A stretch of DNA of 64,000 nt, taken from Gibbula magus (lineage: Eukaryota; Mollusca; Gastropoda; Trochida; Trochidae). Positions 22,486-33,095 of this stretch are shown piece after piece. The position numbers and the translations under genes are program-made. The stretch is from the NCBI GenBank assembly GCA_936450465.1, contig OW388297.1:52196989-52260988 (forward strand), in the 5' to 3' direction. How positions within the stretch are numbered: position 1 is the first letter of the stretch; each line of letters begins with the position of its first letter. Under the pieces are notes generated by a model. The model was not told the DNA's origin and searched no databases. It saw only the letters and a program-made list of their open reading frames with translations.

Positions 22486-24472
22486 AGAGCCTGGGGATTC
22501 TCGTGAACCCGCCCGCTTGGCTTGCTCGTCAGAAGGTCCCACCTTAGAGGAAGGGGGATCGGGTCTAGGAGGCAAGCCCTCCGGAGGGGAACGTACCAGG
22601 CTCTGGCTGGGCACAGCGGAGCTATCAGGAGTAGCTGGAGCACCCGCGTCTTCGCCACCACGAGGTTCAGGATGGCGGGAGGGGGATAGGCGTAAGCGAC
22701 CATCCCCTCCCATTCTAACGCGAGCGCATCGAGAGCCCACGCGGTCGGGTCCGGTACAGGAGACACGTATGTCGGTAGCTGGTGGTTGAGCCGAGTCGCG
22801 AAGAGGTCTATGTGAGGTTTGCCGAACCTCAGACATAGACTCTCGAACACTCTCGGGTGCAACATCCACTCCGTGGAAGGAGGCTTGTCCGGGCGAGACA
22901 AGGCGTCCGCAAGGACGTTCTTGGCTCCCGGGATGTGCACCGCACGGAGAGAGAGTTCGAGACTGTCCACTAGGCGAAACAGCACCATCACCAACTGCAG
23001 GAGAGAGTCTGCTTTGGTCGACCCCTGTTTGTTGATGGCCCAGGCCGCCGCTGAGCTGTCTGTATGAACACACAGAACCTGCCCCCGCAGCTGACCTGAC
23101 CAATGGTCGATTGCCAATCGAATGGCGTCCAGTTCCAGGACGTTGATGTGGCGTCTCACTTGGGTCGACGACCACACCCCCGCTGTTTGCTCCGCATCGA
23201 GATGAGCCCCCCAGCCTTGGGAGGAGGCGTCCACGAAAAGGTGACGTGTCGCTGGCGGTTCCCTGAGGGGAACCCCCACCAACACATTGGACTCCTGCTG
23301 CCACCAGGAGAGGTGCGGTCTGAGTTCCAGAGGAATGGAAAACACGTGCCGACACGCCTTCTCCCGGACATGTACGTATACCAAGATCTGAAGGGGCCTG
23401 AGCTGCAACCTTCCCCTTCGGGTGAAGTGTTGAGTCGTGCTCAGAAAGCCTAGCAGCCTCTGCCACTGGCGTAGTGGCAGAGGCCCCCGAAGTGCCAGCT
23501 CCAGGAGATCTCGGTAACGTTCCATCCGTTCCGTGGTCACAAAGGCCTTGTAGATAGCGGTGTCCAGGCGGGCGCCCAGGAACACCAAGGACGTCGAGGG
23601 CTGCAGGTCTGACTTCCCCAGATTGACCAGCCACCCCAACCGCCTGAACAACTCTATCACAAAGTCCCGTTGAGCCTCCAGAACAGACGGGGACCTGTTG
23701 TGACCAAACATTGCGAATTGAACGTCCACCGTGTGGAGGTATTGGACGATGGGTTGGGTCACGCGAGTGAACAGCCACGGAGCCGATGAAATCCCGAATG
23801 GAAGGACGTTCCACTGAAAGTGGCGACCCGCTAAGACGAAACGTAGGTACCTGCGATCGCCGTGATAGATGGGAATGTGCAGGTACGCGTCCTGCAGGTC
23901 TAGGGATATCATCGGGTCCAAGGGCTCCAGTAATCGCATCACTGACGGCACTGAACGTCCAACGTGTGGAGGTATTGGACGATGGGTTGGGTCACGCGAG
24001 TGAACAGCCACGGAGCCGATGAAATCCCGAACGGAAGGACGTTCCACTGAAAGTGGCGACCCGCTAAGACGAAACGTAGGTACCTGCGATCGCCGTGATA
24101 AATGGGAATGTGCAGGTACGCGTCCTGCAGGTCTAGGGATATCATCGAGTCCATGGGCTCCAGTAATCGCATCACTGACGGCACTGTCAAGAGTCGAAAA
24201 TATGGCGGCGGATCTAGGAAGGAGAGGTTGAATTCCTTCAAGTCGTGGATCAGCCGCCATTTCCCTGGCTCCCGCTTTGGTCGGACGAACACCGGAGAGT
24301 AGTAGCCTGGAGAAAGGTCTTGGTGCGGGATTTCCTCCACCGCCCGTTTGGAAATTAGAGTCTCCACCTGTTCCAAGGTCAGCGCGAGCCGATCTGGGTC
24401 CAGCGCGCGCTCTACAGGCGAACAGGTCAGTGGGGGGCGGCGTGCCACGCGAATACGAAAACCCCGTTCCAA
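22449..24472 (-). pseudogene. DIRS reverse transcriptase-RNase H, broken by tandem duplication
   Basis: It would copy element RNA into DNA. The upstream piece (24472-23939) carries RKREPGKWRLIHDLKEFN and motif A (SLDLQDAYLHIP). A 233-bp tandem duplication (23721-24186) repeats motifs A and B and shifts the frame. The downstream piece continues with a second motif A, motif B (FGISSAPWLFTRV), the thumb (FRRLGWLVN, LVFLGARLDT) and RNase H: Asp in HLFVDASSQGWG, Glu in INVLELDAI, Asp in VLCVHTDSS, Asp in LADALSR. The [YF]xDD motif C expected between motif B and QRDF is absent: that place reads FAMFGHNRSP in frame, and no xxDD appears in the other minus-strand frames. RT is therefore doubly inactivated, while RNase H looks intact. 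Confidence 0.88.
23721..24186 (-). repeat. 233-bp tandem duplication inside DIRS RT
   Basis: 23721-23953 and 23954-24186 are near identical, with a handful of substitutions (for example GGTCCAAGGGCT against AGTCCATGGGCT). 233 is not a multiple of three, so RT is split between two frames. Confidence 0.92.
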
Positions 24473-24595
24473 GACCTTGAAACGAAAGGATCGAGATCCA
24501 ACTGTCTCCAGTTGGGGACATAACGTGAGAGACGGCCTCCCACAGGACCGTCCAGGGTCGGGACCACCTGCCGTGGAAGGTCCGGAGGTGTCCAG

Positions 24596-26382
24596 TCACT
24601 GCCTGTTGGGGGAAGCTCCGTAGGCGCGACCCTTCCCACGTATGATGCCCTTCTTGGGGGTGCGTTTTGGCGAGGGGCCGGCACTGAAGACGCGACTTCT
24701 ATCCTGTCGACCCCTTCCCTGAAAGGACACGCCTCCAGTTTTCGAGGTAGAGGAGGGCGCGCCCCCTCCCCTCTTCTTGGGCGTCGTCCCCTGAGGCGAT
24801 GCTCTGCGTCCGCCAGAGGCCAACCGATTAGTTAGCTCTTGCTGCTGGCATTCCTGGCGCTGCCTGAGCGTTTCCCCGACTTGACAGTTGGAGGTGGAGG
24901 AGCCTGCCGGGGCCGACCTCAGGCGGTTCCGGAGCTCCGCCGGAAGGTTGGTCCGCGCCAGAAACCCATCACGCCTGAGGTTAGTCACCCCCGCTGAGAT
25001 GCGGGAGGCGGACAACATCATCTGCGCTAGGTTCCCAGCGACAGAGCCGAACCCGCGGTAGAGAGCCTTGGCCCCCAGCTCCATGCCCGCCTCCTTGGCG
25101 AAAGCTGCCATCGCCTGGCATTCGTGGGCACCGTGGTTAGCCAGACCAAGGATGCTCCTTGCCTCTTTGTCCAGGTGCGACAAATGGGAGTCTGAAACCT
25201 GGTGAGGTACTAAGGGAGCGGCAACTCGACGGATGTTGTCGTCCAGGATGGGAGGGGAAAGAGATAAGGAACTGCCATGAACGGGAAGGCCAGACCGGAT
25301 CTTGTCAGTGAGAACTAAGGGGGGGAGGAGGCGACCAGGAGCCGCAGCAGCAACGTTAGAGTCGAAGTCTCTGCCCGCCGCCTGAAGGAGCCTGTGCACT
25401 GGCAGCGCCACCAGACGCTGCGTAGGCGCCTCCTCTTCCGAGCAGAAGGTCTCCAGCCTGGCTGCCTTGGTCGATGAAGATTCCTCTTCCAACTCTTGGA
25501 TGTCCACCTGACACCAATCAGCGATTGCTGTCAGACGCTCCTTGAGATCAGGCGCCTCCACAGGGCCCGTCAGAGGAGTGGAAGGCGCTTGGGGAGCCCC
25601 GTCCCCCAAGTCAGACGCCCGCCCCCCCCCCCCCCCTCTTGGTCACTAACAGCCGTGGACTCGTGGTCCGAGGGGGTGGCGCCCGGCGAAATAACCACCA
25701 CACGCCTTCTCTTGGGAGTGGAGGGCGCCACAGGGGAGGTCGGAAAACGGACATCCTCCTCCTCAACCCTGGCATGAGCTCGTTCTCTTGCCACGAACAT
25801 TGAAGAAACCAGATCCTTCACTGAGGACATGATGTCGTCCGTCAGTTTCCTCTGGTCAAGAATAGGGGGAGAGGAGATCCTCGACCTCTTCTTCTTCTTG
25901 TGTTTCCTTTTCTCCTTCTTCCTGACGGCCCTCCGAGGGTTCGTTGAGGAAGCAGTGTCAGGAGAGGACCTCAAGTCGGGAGATCGTTCCACCCCGTCCG
26001 AGGGAGGGGAACCGCCAACATGTCTGACTGGTGATAAATTCCTATCGGACCTCACACCTGGATCCGAGAGGTCAAACTCGGTCACATCCTCCGAAATGAC
26101 CAGGTCGGAGCCCCGGGAGGCGTCATCAGCGGACCCCGTGGTGACGGTAGCGGAAGCGGACGAGGAGGGCCGCCTGGCGGCACTCAACTTGTGCTGCGTC
26201 TCAGATTTCTTCACAGGCGCGCGGTAATCACGATGTTCCGTAGGCGAGAGGTGTTCACACTCTCTGCACTTGTCCAACTCGCCGCACAAATTGCGACACA
26301 GGCGACATAGCGAGTGTGGTTCGAAGCGCGCGGACTTCCGGGACCCACACCCACCACAGAAACCTGAGTAAGGATCCGACAT
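24596..26382 (-). pseudogene. DIRS Gag-like protein, frameshifted at a C homopolymer
   Basis: Two overlapping frames make one likely gene. The N-terminal part (26382-25570) begins MSDPYSGFCGGCGSRK and has paired CxxC-type knuckles (CGGC, CRLC, CRECEH). A Ser/Asp-rich stretch and a Lys/Arg-rich patch (RKKEKRKHKKKKRSR) follow. The C-terminal part (25609-24596, about 337 residues) has an Ala/Leu-rich helical region and a basic Gly/Arg/Ser tail (GRGRQDRSR, PKRTPKKG) suited to RNA binding. They meet at a run of 15 C on the plus strand (25622-25636), where a length change explains the frame break. Position before RT supports a nucleocapsid-like role; I recognise no named domain. The end overlaps the start of the RT-region frame at about 24599. 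Confidence 0.75.
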
Positions 26383-26892
26383 CCCCGTAACACCCCTCCG
26401 AGACGGCTGTCCAACCCCAACCGCTTCAAAAGGACGCCGCTAGAGTGAGGCGGTAGAGCGCCTGAAGCTACAGGCGCCAGGCGCTGCTAAGCACAAGGCG
26501 CTGTCCAACGACAGGCGCTTCCAACCAGGCCGCCTAGAGAGGCGCCGCGCCTTACCGTAGGCAAGCGCTGTCCAAAGCAAGCGCACACGGCCAGGCGGTG
26601 GACGGGAGGTCTACCGAAAGCCCAGCCGAGCTAACCAGCCTAAGTGAACCGGCACGAAAAGCACGTGCGACCCAGGCGGGCTGAAACAGACAACAGTAGA
26701 CAGAGTCACTGCAGTCAAGCACAAAATACAAGTAACCGACGAAGAGAGACGCTAACTGCCTCGACAGAAATAGCTAGGTCCCGCAACGACACGCAAACGC
26801 AAGGAAAGCAGTAATAAGTGAGTGAAAAGGTATTTAATACTCGAAATTCAGAGCCACCAAAAACACAAGTGTACTTGATGGCCGACAGAAAA
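26383..26892 (-). other. DIRS leader with clustered AGGCGC motifs
   Basis: Non-coding stretch between the left inverted repeat and Gag. Between about 26450 and 26600 the hexamer AGGCGC or its complement GCGCCT recurs many times at short, irregular intervals. It probably holds the element promoter or packaging signal by position, but no TATA or initiator is obvious. Confidence 0.5.
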
Positions 26893-27049
26893 GCAATGAT
26901 GACGTAGGGTTGACCACCTGGTGGCGAGTTTCGGTACAGGGTAGAGCGGCGATAACTCTATCCTTACTCTGTGTGAAGGTTGTCGGAATTAGACAGATTA
27001 GGATAATCGGGCATATTGTTAACTATCGAGGAGAGTATATTAAATAATA
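26893..27049. repeat. DIRS left (5') inverted terminal repeat
   Basis: Reverse complement of 20848-20985 over the inner portion. The outer end (27036-27049) differs from the right end and reappears in complement in the internal region at 21100-21146. Confidence 0.88.
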
Positions 27050-27699
27050 CTTATCTGCAGTAGTGTGAATGAATTAATTGGTGACTGTGGTTAAATATTA
27101 GTTAAAATATCTTTGTTTAGTGAAAGCAGGTGTAAGAAATGAAATTTACACCAACATGTCCCCTACCATGTTTACAATGGTGTTAATGTGTTCAGAATCA
27201 GGCATATTTATTAATTTTCAAAGAATATGTCTTATATGTCAATGAACAGTTGTGTATCATCAATACTATATTTGCAGAAATTAAATGAAAATTTTCATTT
27301 TTTTTAAAATTAAAAAAAAACATGTACAAGTATTCTTTGACTGCTTACTAAAGACATGTGCTTTTCAGTTTTAGATAATGACATCGAAAACATGAGATAT
27401 TTGCAATTGAAAATCCTAAATTGAGACCTAGTTTTTATTTTTCCTAAATTTGATTGAACAAAGCATTATCCAGACTGATCCATACGGGTGTTTGTATAAA
27501 CAAAATTACTTCGATAGCAGATGCTGCTTCATATCCCGCTATAAATAACCAGCCAATGAAATTACTTAAAAACGAGCATTATTTACAATGCTGGGATAAG
27601 ACCGACGAGCAACCATCAACTTTCAAATCATGATATTTCAATGACAGACAAAATACGTGCTACTTTTGCTGAAAATTGTGTTTTGATGATAGTCATCTT
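27050..27699. other. Unannotated AT-rich stretch
   Basis: No gene or repeat end seen; ordinary AT-rich flank of the DIRS insertion. Confidence 0.5.
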
Positions 27700-27976
27700 A
27701 TTTACAACAGACAAAAAGACAAATTTTGGTTGATGATGTTGAATAGGTCTGTAACTACTGTGCATGTACATGGGGCGTGTAGTTTCGGTTTCTGCACATG
27801 TAAAATGATGTTGTTCGATTTAAATTGGAAAGTAGTAAATATGATATGTTTGACGTTTTCGGATGAATATACAAGTTGAGTGAAATTGTATCAACTGAAA
27901 TCAGCACATATCGTATGTTGGCACGTATTAAAGCGAAATATGTTTTTTTATGAAACACAATGGATGCATCTTTAAG
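27700..27976 (+). mobile_element. MITE family D, copy D5 (5'-truncated)
   Basis: Follows the family from TTTACAACAGACAAAAAGAC through GTGTAGTTTCGGTTTCTGCA to the end repeat AACACAATGGATGCATCTTTAA. Confidence 0.75.
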
Positions 27977-29277
27977 GTCACTATTATTACTCGTAGCACA
28001 ATGTAGAAGTTGTGGCACATAATCGGACTAGTCCATTCTTACTTGAGGTAATGACCATGCGCAGTGGACCCTGAAGTGTGTTGTTTTAGTCTGTAGAAGT
28101 TTTAGCATGTATAAGTTTTGGGAGGTTGATGCGTAATCAGCAATCAGCGATACGAGGTATAAGCTGATTGGACAATCAGGGATTGGAGTAGCCATGTTGA
28201 TATACATGTAAATACCCTGGTGGAGCAAGATGAACTAGACCACGTCCATTAATTATTTTTTTTATCACTTTATGTCTTTCGTCATTGGTACATCGATATT
28301 ATTAACATTTATTACATGAGTTATTTTCATACCTTATACACATTTATGGACGGGTGGTTTTTATAATATAAATAGTTATCCGAACAGTTTGTGGCACGAT
28401 GACCAAAATGTGAAAACTTTGCCGAAGTTACAATTCGAAATAGCAATGTATTTCTCAACTTCATATACCGTATGTAGGTATTTGTTTTTATCCCAAAGAG
28501 TTTGGAAGTGAGTTTGAGCATTTTTTTGCACATATATGTAGGGTTACACTGAGAATCACAGTTTAAACATTTCTTTTTTCATCTAGATTTAGTCTCGTAC
28601 CTGTATCAGGTTCAATCCAGTTGATTAATTGCTGCCACATTTTTTTCGAAGAACAGAGCGGATGAACAATTGATTCAGTTATAACATTACAACACGTACA
28701 AGAAGGAGATGGTATCAACTTTAATTAAATACATTCCTCGTTTGCTGCTATAACTCTGTGAAAAAGTGTATACTCTCCTTTGATGTAGTAACAGCTAGAT
28801 TTACATATGTCTCAAAAGAGGGTGTCAGTTAGTCCACAATATTCTAAAAGCTTCCCTCCGCAATGCATGACTCCCGCCAGTCTTGAGTACTTGCTAATTT
28901 AAGCCTTGTCGCGTTTCATTAAGTTTCTGTGTTAGCTAATGAGATCCGAAGGCTATGCATTTCAGGTGCAACGCTCCGCTATCTTAGCACGGAAAAATTA
29001 AGAAAATGCTGCAAGACTTAAATCAGCCAATATGGAAGTTGTCTTTGGCCAATAATTTTTCATTTTTCTCACAGTACAGAATTAAGTTTTGTAACGTCTT
29101 CATATATACATTTGGTTTTGTCATTGAGTAAATCTATGAAGAAAGATAATGACCGGACGATGACCAGAACATGCAATATAATAAACTGAAAAGCCTAATA
29201 AAATAAAAGATTTTAGATGAAACCAGAAAATAATCGACTACATAAGATCTTTAACGATAAATAAGACAATTACGTGT
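27977..29277. other. Unannotated stretch
   Basis: No ORF above about 70 codons, no repeat termini and no tandem array seen. Confidence 0.45.
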
Positions 29278-29411
29278 ACCGTATTTCCTCTATTAAACGC
29301 CGTTTCCCCAATAAGCGCCGTGTCTCCAATTAAAGGGACTTTAATAAGCGCCGTGGGGTCATAAGTGTTGATAAAACAAGCGCCAGGGCGCTAATTGGAG
29401 GAAATACGGTA
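29278..29411. mobile_element. Short TIR element, family H copy 1
   Basis: Bounded by TACCGTATTTCCTC and GAGGAAATACGGTA, with AAGCGCC and its complement repeated inside. About 134 bp. A related copy is at 53816-53955. Confidence 0.75.
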
Positions 29412-30255
29412 TGTGTGTTGCCCCCTTGAGACTTAATTCGTTCTCCCATTTACAAAATGAATTTCCATATGTTCGCAAATATGGAAAAGGTTTTGTCAAT
29501 ATCTCGCCGGACTTCGATCAATATGTGAATGCTATAACTTTGATGCAAGTCCTAAATTTTCATATTCAACATAACATTTGGGCTACATCCATGTAGATTT
29601 TATCTTTTCGTCCAGAAAATCGCCTTTTCTCCCTGACGATGATCGACTCATTTTGATTTTTTAACAATTCTAAACTATATATCACATGTCATGTTCCAAT
29701 TAAAGATGTAGCGATTGTAAACTATAGCTATCCAAGAATGGATTAAGTGTTATGTCTTTATCAACCATACCGTAAAGGGCCAGTATTACAATTAATTGAA
29801 AGGTATTGGTATCGGCAGTGGTAAAGAGAATTCGTGTCAACGCGTTTGGACACACCCGATGTTACTGCTGAACGGGATGGGCGGTTTAAGGGCTAAATAA
29901 TGTAGCGTCATTTTTAATCAACTTAATTCAAACTAAAAAAAATGTAACATAATTCAGTGTAAACTCGTATTAAAGCATTCTGTCTAATTCGAAATAAAAC
30001 TTTTGTATAAGACATGCGGCAAATGAATTGACACTTTCGCACTGATTGACCCCACCCCGTCACCTGACAAGACTCTGCACGTGATGCACGTTTTTCGTAT
30101 GCAATCCGAGAGCTCTATGTCGTTGTTAAACAACTGAAACTCCCGGCACTGTTTACTTGTCGAAAAGCTCCGTCCTATCCATTTATGTATAAAGTGAGAT
30201 GAATTAATTAGTTAACACAGTTAGTTAACAGTTATTCCACGATCTTATAAAGGCT
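29412..30255. other. Unannotated AT-rich stretch
   Basis: Nothing recognisable. Confidence 0.45.
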
Positions 30256-30485
30256 CATAAAAGGGGCAGTAGCACGTTTTTTTTAATATCCCATTTATAA
30301 TGATAGTTTATATCATTTATATTTACTTTAGAGGGTAAAACATCTTATTACACAACCAATTATCCTTAGTGGTAATAACGGCCAAAATTGCATGGCAGCC
30401 ATTTTATTGTGAACATTTTATAATTTCGAATGACAAAAACGATTCCCATCGCTTTACGGAACCATGTACACTCATTTTTTAACTT
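30256..30485 (+). mobile_element. MITE family A, copy A3 (truncated)
   Basis: Begins AAAAGGGGCAGTAGCACG and follows the family to ACCATGTACACTCATTTTTTAACTT, then stops. The following TAGTACGAGTTAGGCGGTCA is found again at about 39149, just after SINE copy 2. 30486-30809 holds nothing else recognised. Confidence 0.75.
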
Positions 30486-30809
30486 GTGTAATAGTACGAG
30501 TTAGGCGGTCAGGTGCGTCAGTACTGAAAAGCCTATTTACCACACATGCATATGTGAGAACTGTGTGATGATGAAATAGATGTAAAATACGATTTTACCA
30601 CATTTCTTTCCCCTGGAGATTAAAGTTACCCTAACTTTATCATACCCGAAATCAGCGCACAACATGATATCCTTCTTCATATTTAATAAGTTAACGACAA
30701 GAACAACAAAAAATCATCCAAAGAAATTCATCTTGGTATAACAAAAATAGAAGTCAGTCTCTAGCACCAGTTCATTGTGAAACTTTCCTTTTTGTTTTCT
30801 TTCCCTAGA

Positions 30810-31309
30810 TCACCCGTCCAACCATCGGAGCTCCTCCTTATTCTCCTCCTCTAGACTACGCCTACGGCCGGACAACCTACGACGAGCCTCCTGAGCCCTC
30901 TCCCTGGCTTCTATCCTCTCAGGCGTGGGACCGTCCCGGGCAACAAGGGGTGGCAAGACATCCCCTGGGTCTCTGTACTCTCGGTTCTTCCGGTGCTCTA
31001 TACGGACACTCCTTGAAGCTTCACGTTGTGTGCTAGTTGCACCGACGCCTCGACCGGAAACTTGACCCAGAGGAAGATGAGCACCTGCCGCCTGTGGAAC
31101 TTGTGCCAGTGAGAAAGAAAACTACGGAGGGTACCCTGGTACCTTACACGACATACCCCCGCAGGCCACTGCTCACGACCATACTCCTCCTGGAATTCTA
31201 ACAACTCTGTTTCGTCTACCGAGATCTCCATGGCAAAGTGCAAGCTGTAACCAAACAGGAAACTTGTTGTACTTTCATGATACGGAAACATGAATACTAT
31301 GTCGACCAT
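30810..31309 (-). pseudogene. Unrecognised ORF downstream of gypsy pol
   Basis: It starts at MVDIVFMFPYHES (31309) and stays open to 30998. A one-base shift near 31000 continues coherent sequence (RIEHRKNREYRDPGDVLPPL, then an Arg/Glu-rich segment ending ELRWLDG) to a stop at 30810. Total about 166 codons. It occupies the position where some gypsy elements carry an extra ORF or envelope gene, but no membrane segment or Cys pattern of an envelope is visible. The C-terminal third is highly charged and likely helical. I do not recognise the family. Coherent composition on both sides of the shift suggests a once-real protein. Confidence 0.55.
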
Positions 31310-31417
31310 TCTACAACCGCAAATCTATAAAAAGTAACTTCCCCCTATCACCGCATGAACCTTTTAAATCTAAAATGAAATATTTACAAACGGACAATCC
31401 AACCTATCCCTGCTGTA

Positions 31418-31832
31418 CTACGGCGAAAATACCTGTCTCGGGCGTATGGCACGCCCGTATCTACTGGTTTGGAAATCGTCTACGCTTCCCTCTTCACTGA
31501 ATCCTTCCAGCGATTCTTCATCCCTATCAGACAAATACACCCCCTGATCATCGCTAATCCCTAATCTTTAGCTTGGTGTCATAATTACGCTTTTGAGTTC
31601 TAGCTGCTGCCTCCAAATGCTGGTTTCCAAACATAAAATTATCCTGCATAGATTGCTGGAGCCAGATTACATATTCAACTGTACATTGTGGAGAACTAGA
31701 ATTCGGTGTTTTACAGACTATCACGTCCAAAGGACAGTGAACCTCCATTCCCAACATCAAGATATTAGGTGAACACTTCTCTTGTGAGTCCCTGACAGGT
31801 ATGCCATCATAAGGAAGGGCAACTGATCATCC
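31418..31832 (-). pseudogene. Ty3/gypsy integrase C-terminal part
   Basis: Contains LPFLMMAYLSG, MLGMEVHCPLDVIV and RTQKRNYDTKLKIRD, which match the usual region after the integrase core, and a pol end of the SRYGRAIRPRQ type before a stop at about 31418. Several frame changes separate these pieces. It is cut from the core by the 355-bp insertion at 31833-32187. Confidence 0.75.
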
Positions 31833-32187
31833 ATCTTCCCAAGGCAAGGTGAAAATGTATCGAGATCTCTCCATTGTTTACCTTGCCTTTAACCTAGGCA
31901 GAAGTGGTGAAACGAATCAGCGACACCTATTGTGATCATGAGTTACGTCCCTTACCATCTGCTAACATACAGCCAATGAAATCGGCATTTACATTCGGAA
32001 CCAATTGCAATTCAAAATAGCGACGATCGACACAGTCACAGAGGCAATACAACTATCTTCTGATTGGCTTATCGGATTAGTCTGCAGTACGTTAAAATCT
32101 TAGCACTGAAAACGCAAGGGTTGAGGTCAAGGGTGGAAGAAGAAGATATGGAAATCTTTTTGTTATGCCTGTGACGTTGTGAAGATG
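31833..32187. mobile_element. 355-bp insertion in gypsy integrase with 10-bp target duplication
   Basis: CTGATCATCC occurs at 31823-31832 and 32188-32197, directly bracketing foreign sequence. Removing one copy restores continuity of conserved integrase sequence, which marks it as a true target duplication. The ends ATCTTC-CAA and its complement are weak inverted repeats. Ten-base duplications fit Mutator-like elements; the class is inference. Confidence 0.72.
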
Positions 32188-32530
32188 CTGATCATCCCAA
32201 TCAAGTTTCTGTTGATCCACGAAAACTGACAACATTTTCCGCAATGTACGGTTGAATCGTTCGACTAAACTGTCAGACTGGGGATGATATGGGGTCGTAC
32301 GAGTTTTGTGCATCCCTAACAAGTTACAGACTTCCCGAAATAGCTCTTGACTCCAACTCACGGCCCTGGTCAGTATGTATCTGCTGTGGACACCCTAATC
32401 TACAGAACATCTCCGTAACTACCTTGTCGGCAACAGTAAAAGCAGTGTGATCTTTAACAGCAAAAGCCTCATTCCACTTAGCGTAATAATCTCCGACTAC
32501 AATGATGTACTCATTACCATTTCTGGAAAT
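32188..32530 (-). pseudogene. Ty3/gypsy integrase catalytic core (second half)
   Basis: Holds NEYIIVVGDYYAKWNEAF, the second catalytic Asp in QIHTDQGRE and the Glu in DSLVERFNRTL, with TTPYHPQSD between, as in gypsy integrases. A frameshift lies near 32350. The first half of the core with the first Asp lies beyond the 3.2-kb insertion, near 35745. Confidence 0.85.
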
Positions 32531-33095
32531 TGCCCAGCAAACATGACTGTACTGGGCCAGTACTGGCTTGGTACTGGCTGGTAAAGTTGATAAAGGCATA
32601 CTGGCTAACGGTAAAGAACCAGTACTGGCCCAGAACAGTGTTAACTAAATTGGTCCAGTTAAGGTAAAACTGTACTGGCCCAGTGCTGGCAATACGGTAC
32701 TGGCCCTGTACTGGGCCAGTTAAGGCATATCATTTCCTGTCTAAATGCATTACGGGATATTTACAAAGAGCCAGTACTGGGCCAGTACAGGGCCGGTACA
32801 GATTATATTAGGTTTATATACTGGTCCAGTACTGGCCCAATTCAGGTATGACACTTCGTGTTAGGGAATTATGGGTAGTATTTCAAACTGTCGTCTGCTT
32901 TAGAGAGACAAGAGGAGAAGGCAACGATTTGGTATCCTTTGAATGCGAGTTCAATTCATGAGTTAACTTTAGTTGTATTTATAAAACTTTGATAATTCTA
33001 TTTTACTATCTATCTCTGGTGTGTTTTACATTAACAATTGCTGCTGTATGTATTAATATCATTAGGAAATCTAAGTGTGAAAATAATCACAAGTT

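Larger units (their letters stand above)
20816..27049 (-). mobile_element. DIRS-type (tyrosine recombinase) retrotransposon, structurally complete
   Basis: A 6.2-kb GC-rich block in AT-rich surroundings, coding on the minus strand in the order Gag-like, reverse transcriptase-RNase H, tyrosine recombinase. The ends are inverted, not direct: 26893-27049 is the reverse complement of 20848-20985 over about 138 bases, with unique outer ends on each side. An internal complementary region at 21048-21146 joins complements of both outer ends at one point. TATT (AATA on plus) is shared by both edges and by that junction (20816-20819, 27046-27049, 21100-21103). This is the DIRS-1 architecture. There is no target duplication, as expected when a recombinase integrates a circle. 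Gag and RT are broken; the recombinase frame is open. Confidence 0.93.

Noticed and set aside
22500..23814. N-terminal half of the 811-residue minus-strand frame as part of the recombinase
   Set aside because: It is the antiphase shadow of the RT-RNase H frame (Arg/Ser/Gly/Pro-rich, low complexity); only the part after about 22485 shows recombinase motifs.
24186..24599. First part of the 716-residue frame starting at 24599 as RT
   Set aside because: It is out of phase with the RT motifs, which run in the 24472-23939 frame until the tandem duplication; the in-phase RT begins in this frame only after the duplication.
30998..31309. Envelope gene of an endogenous retrovirus-like element
   Set aside because: No signal peptide, transmembrane helix, cleavage site or cysteine pattern; reported instead as an unrecognised ORF.
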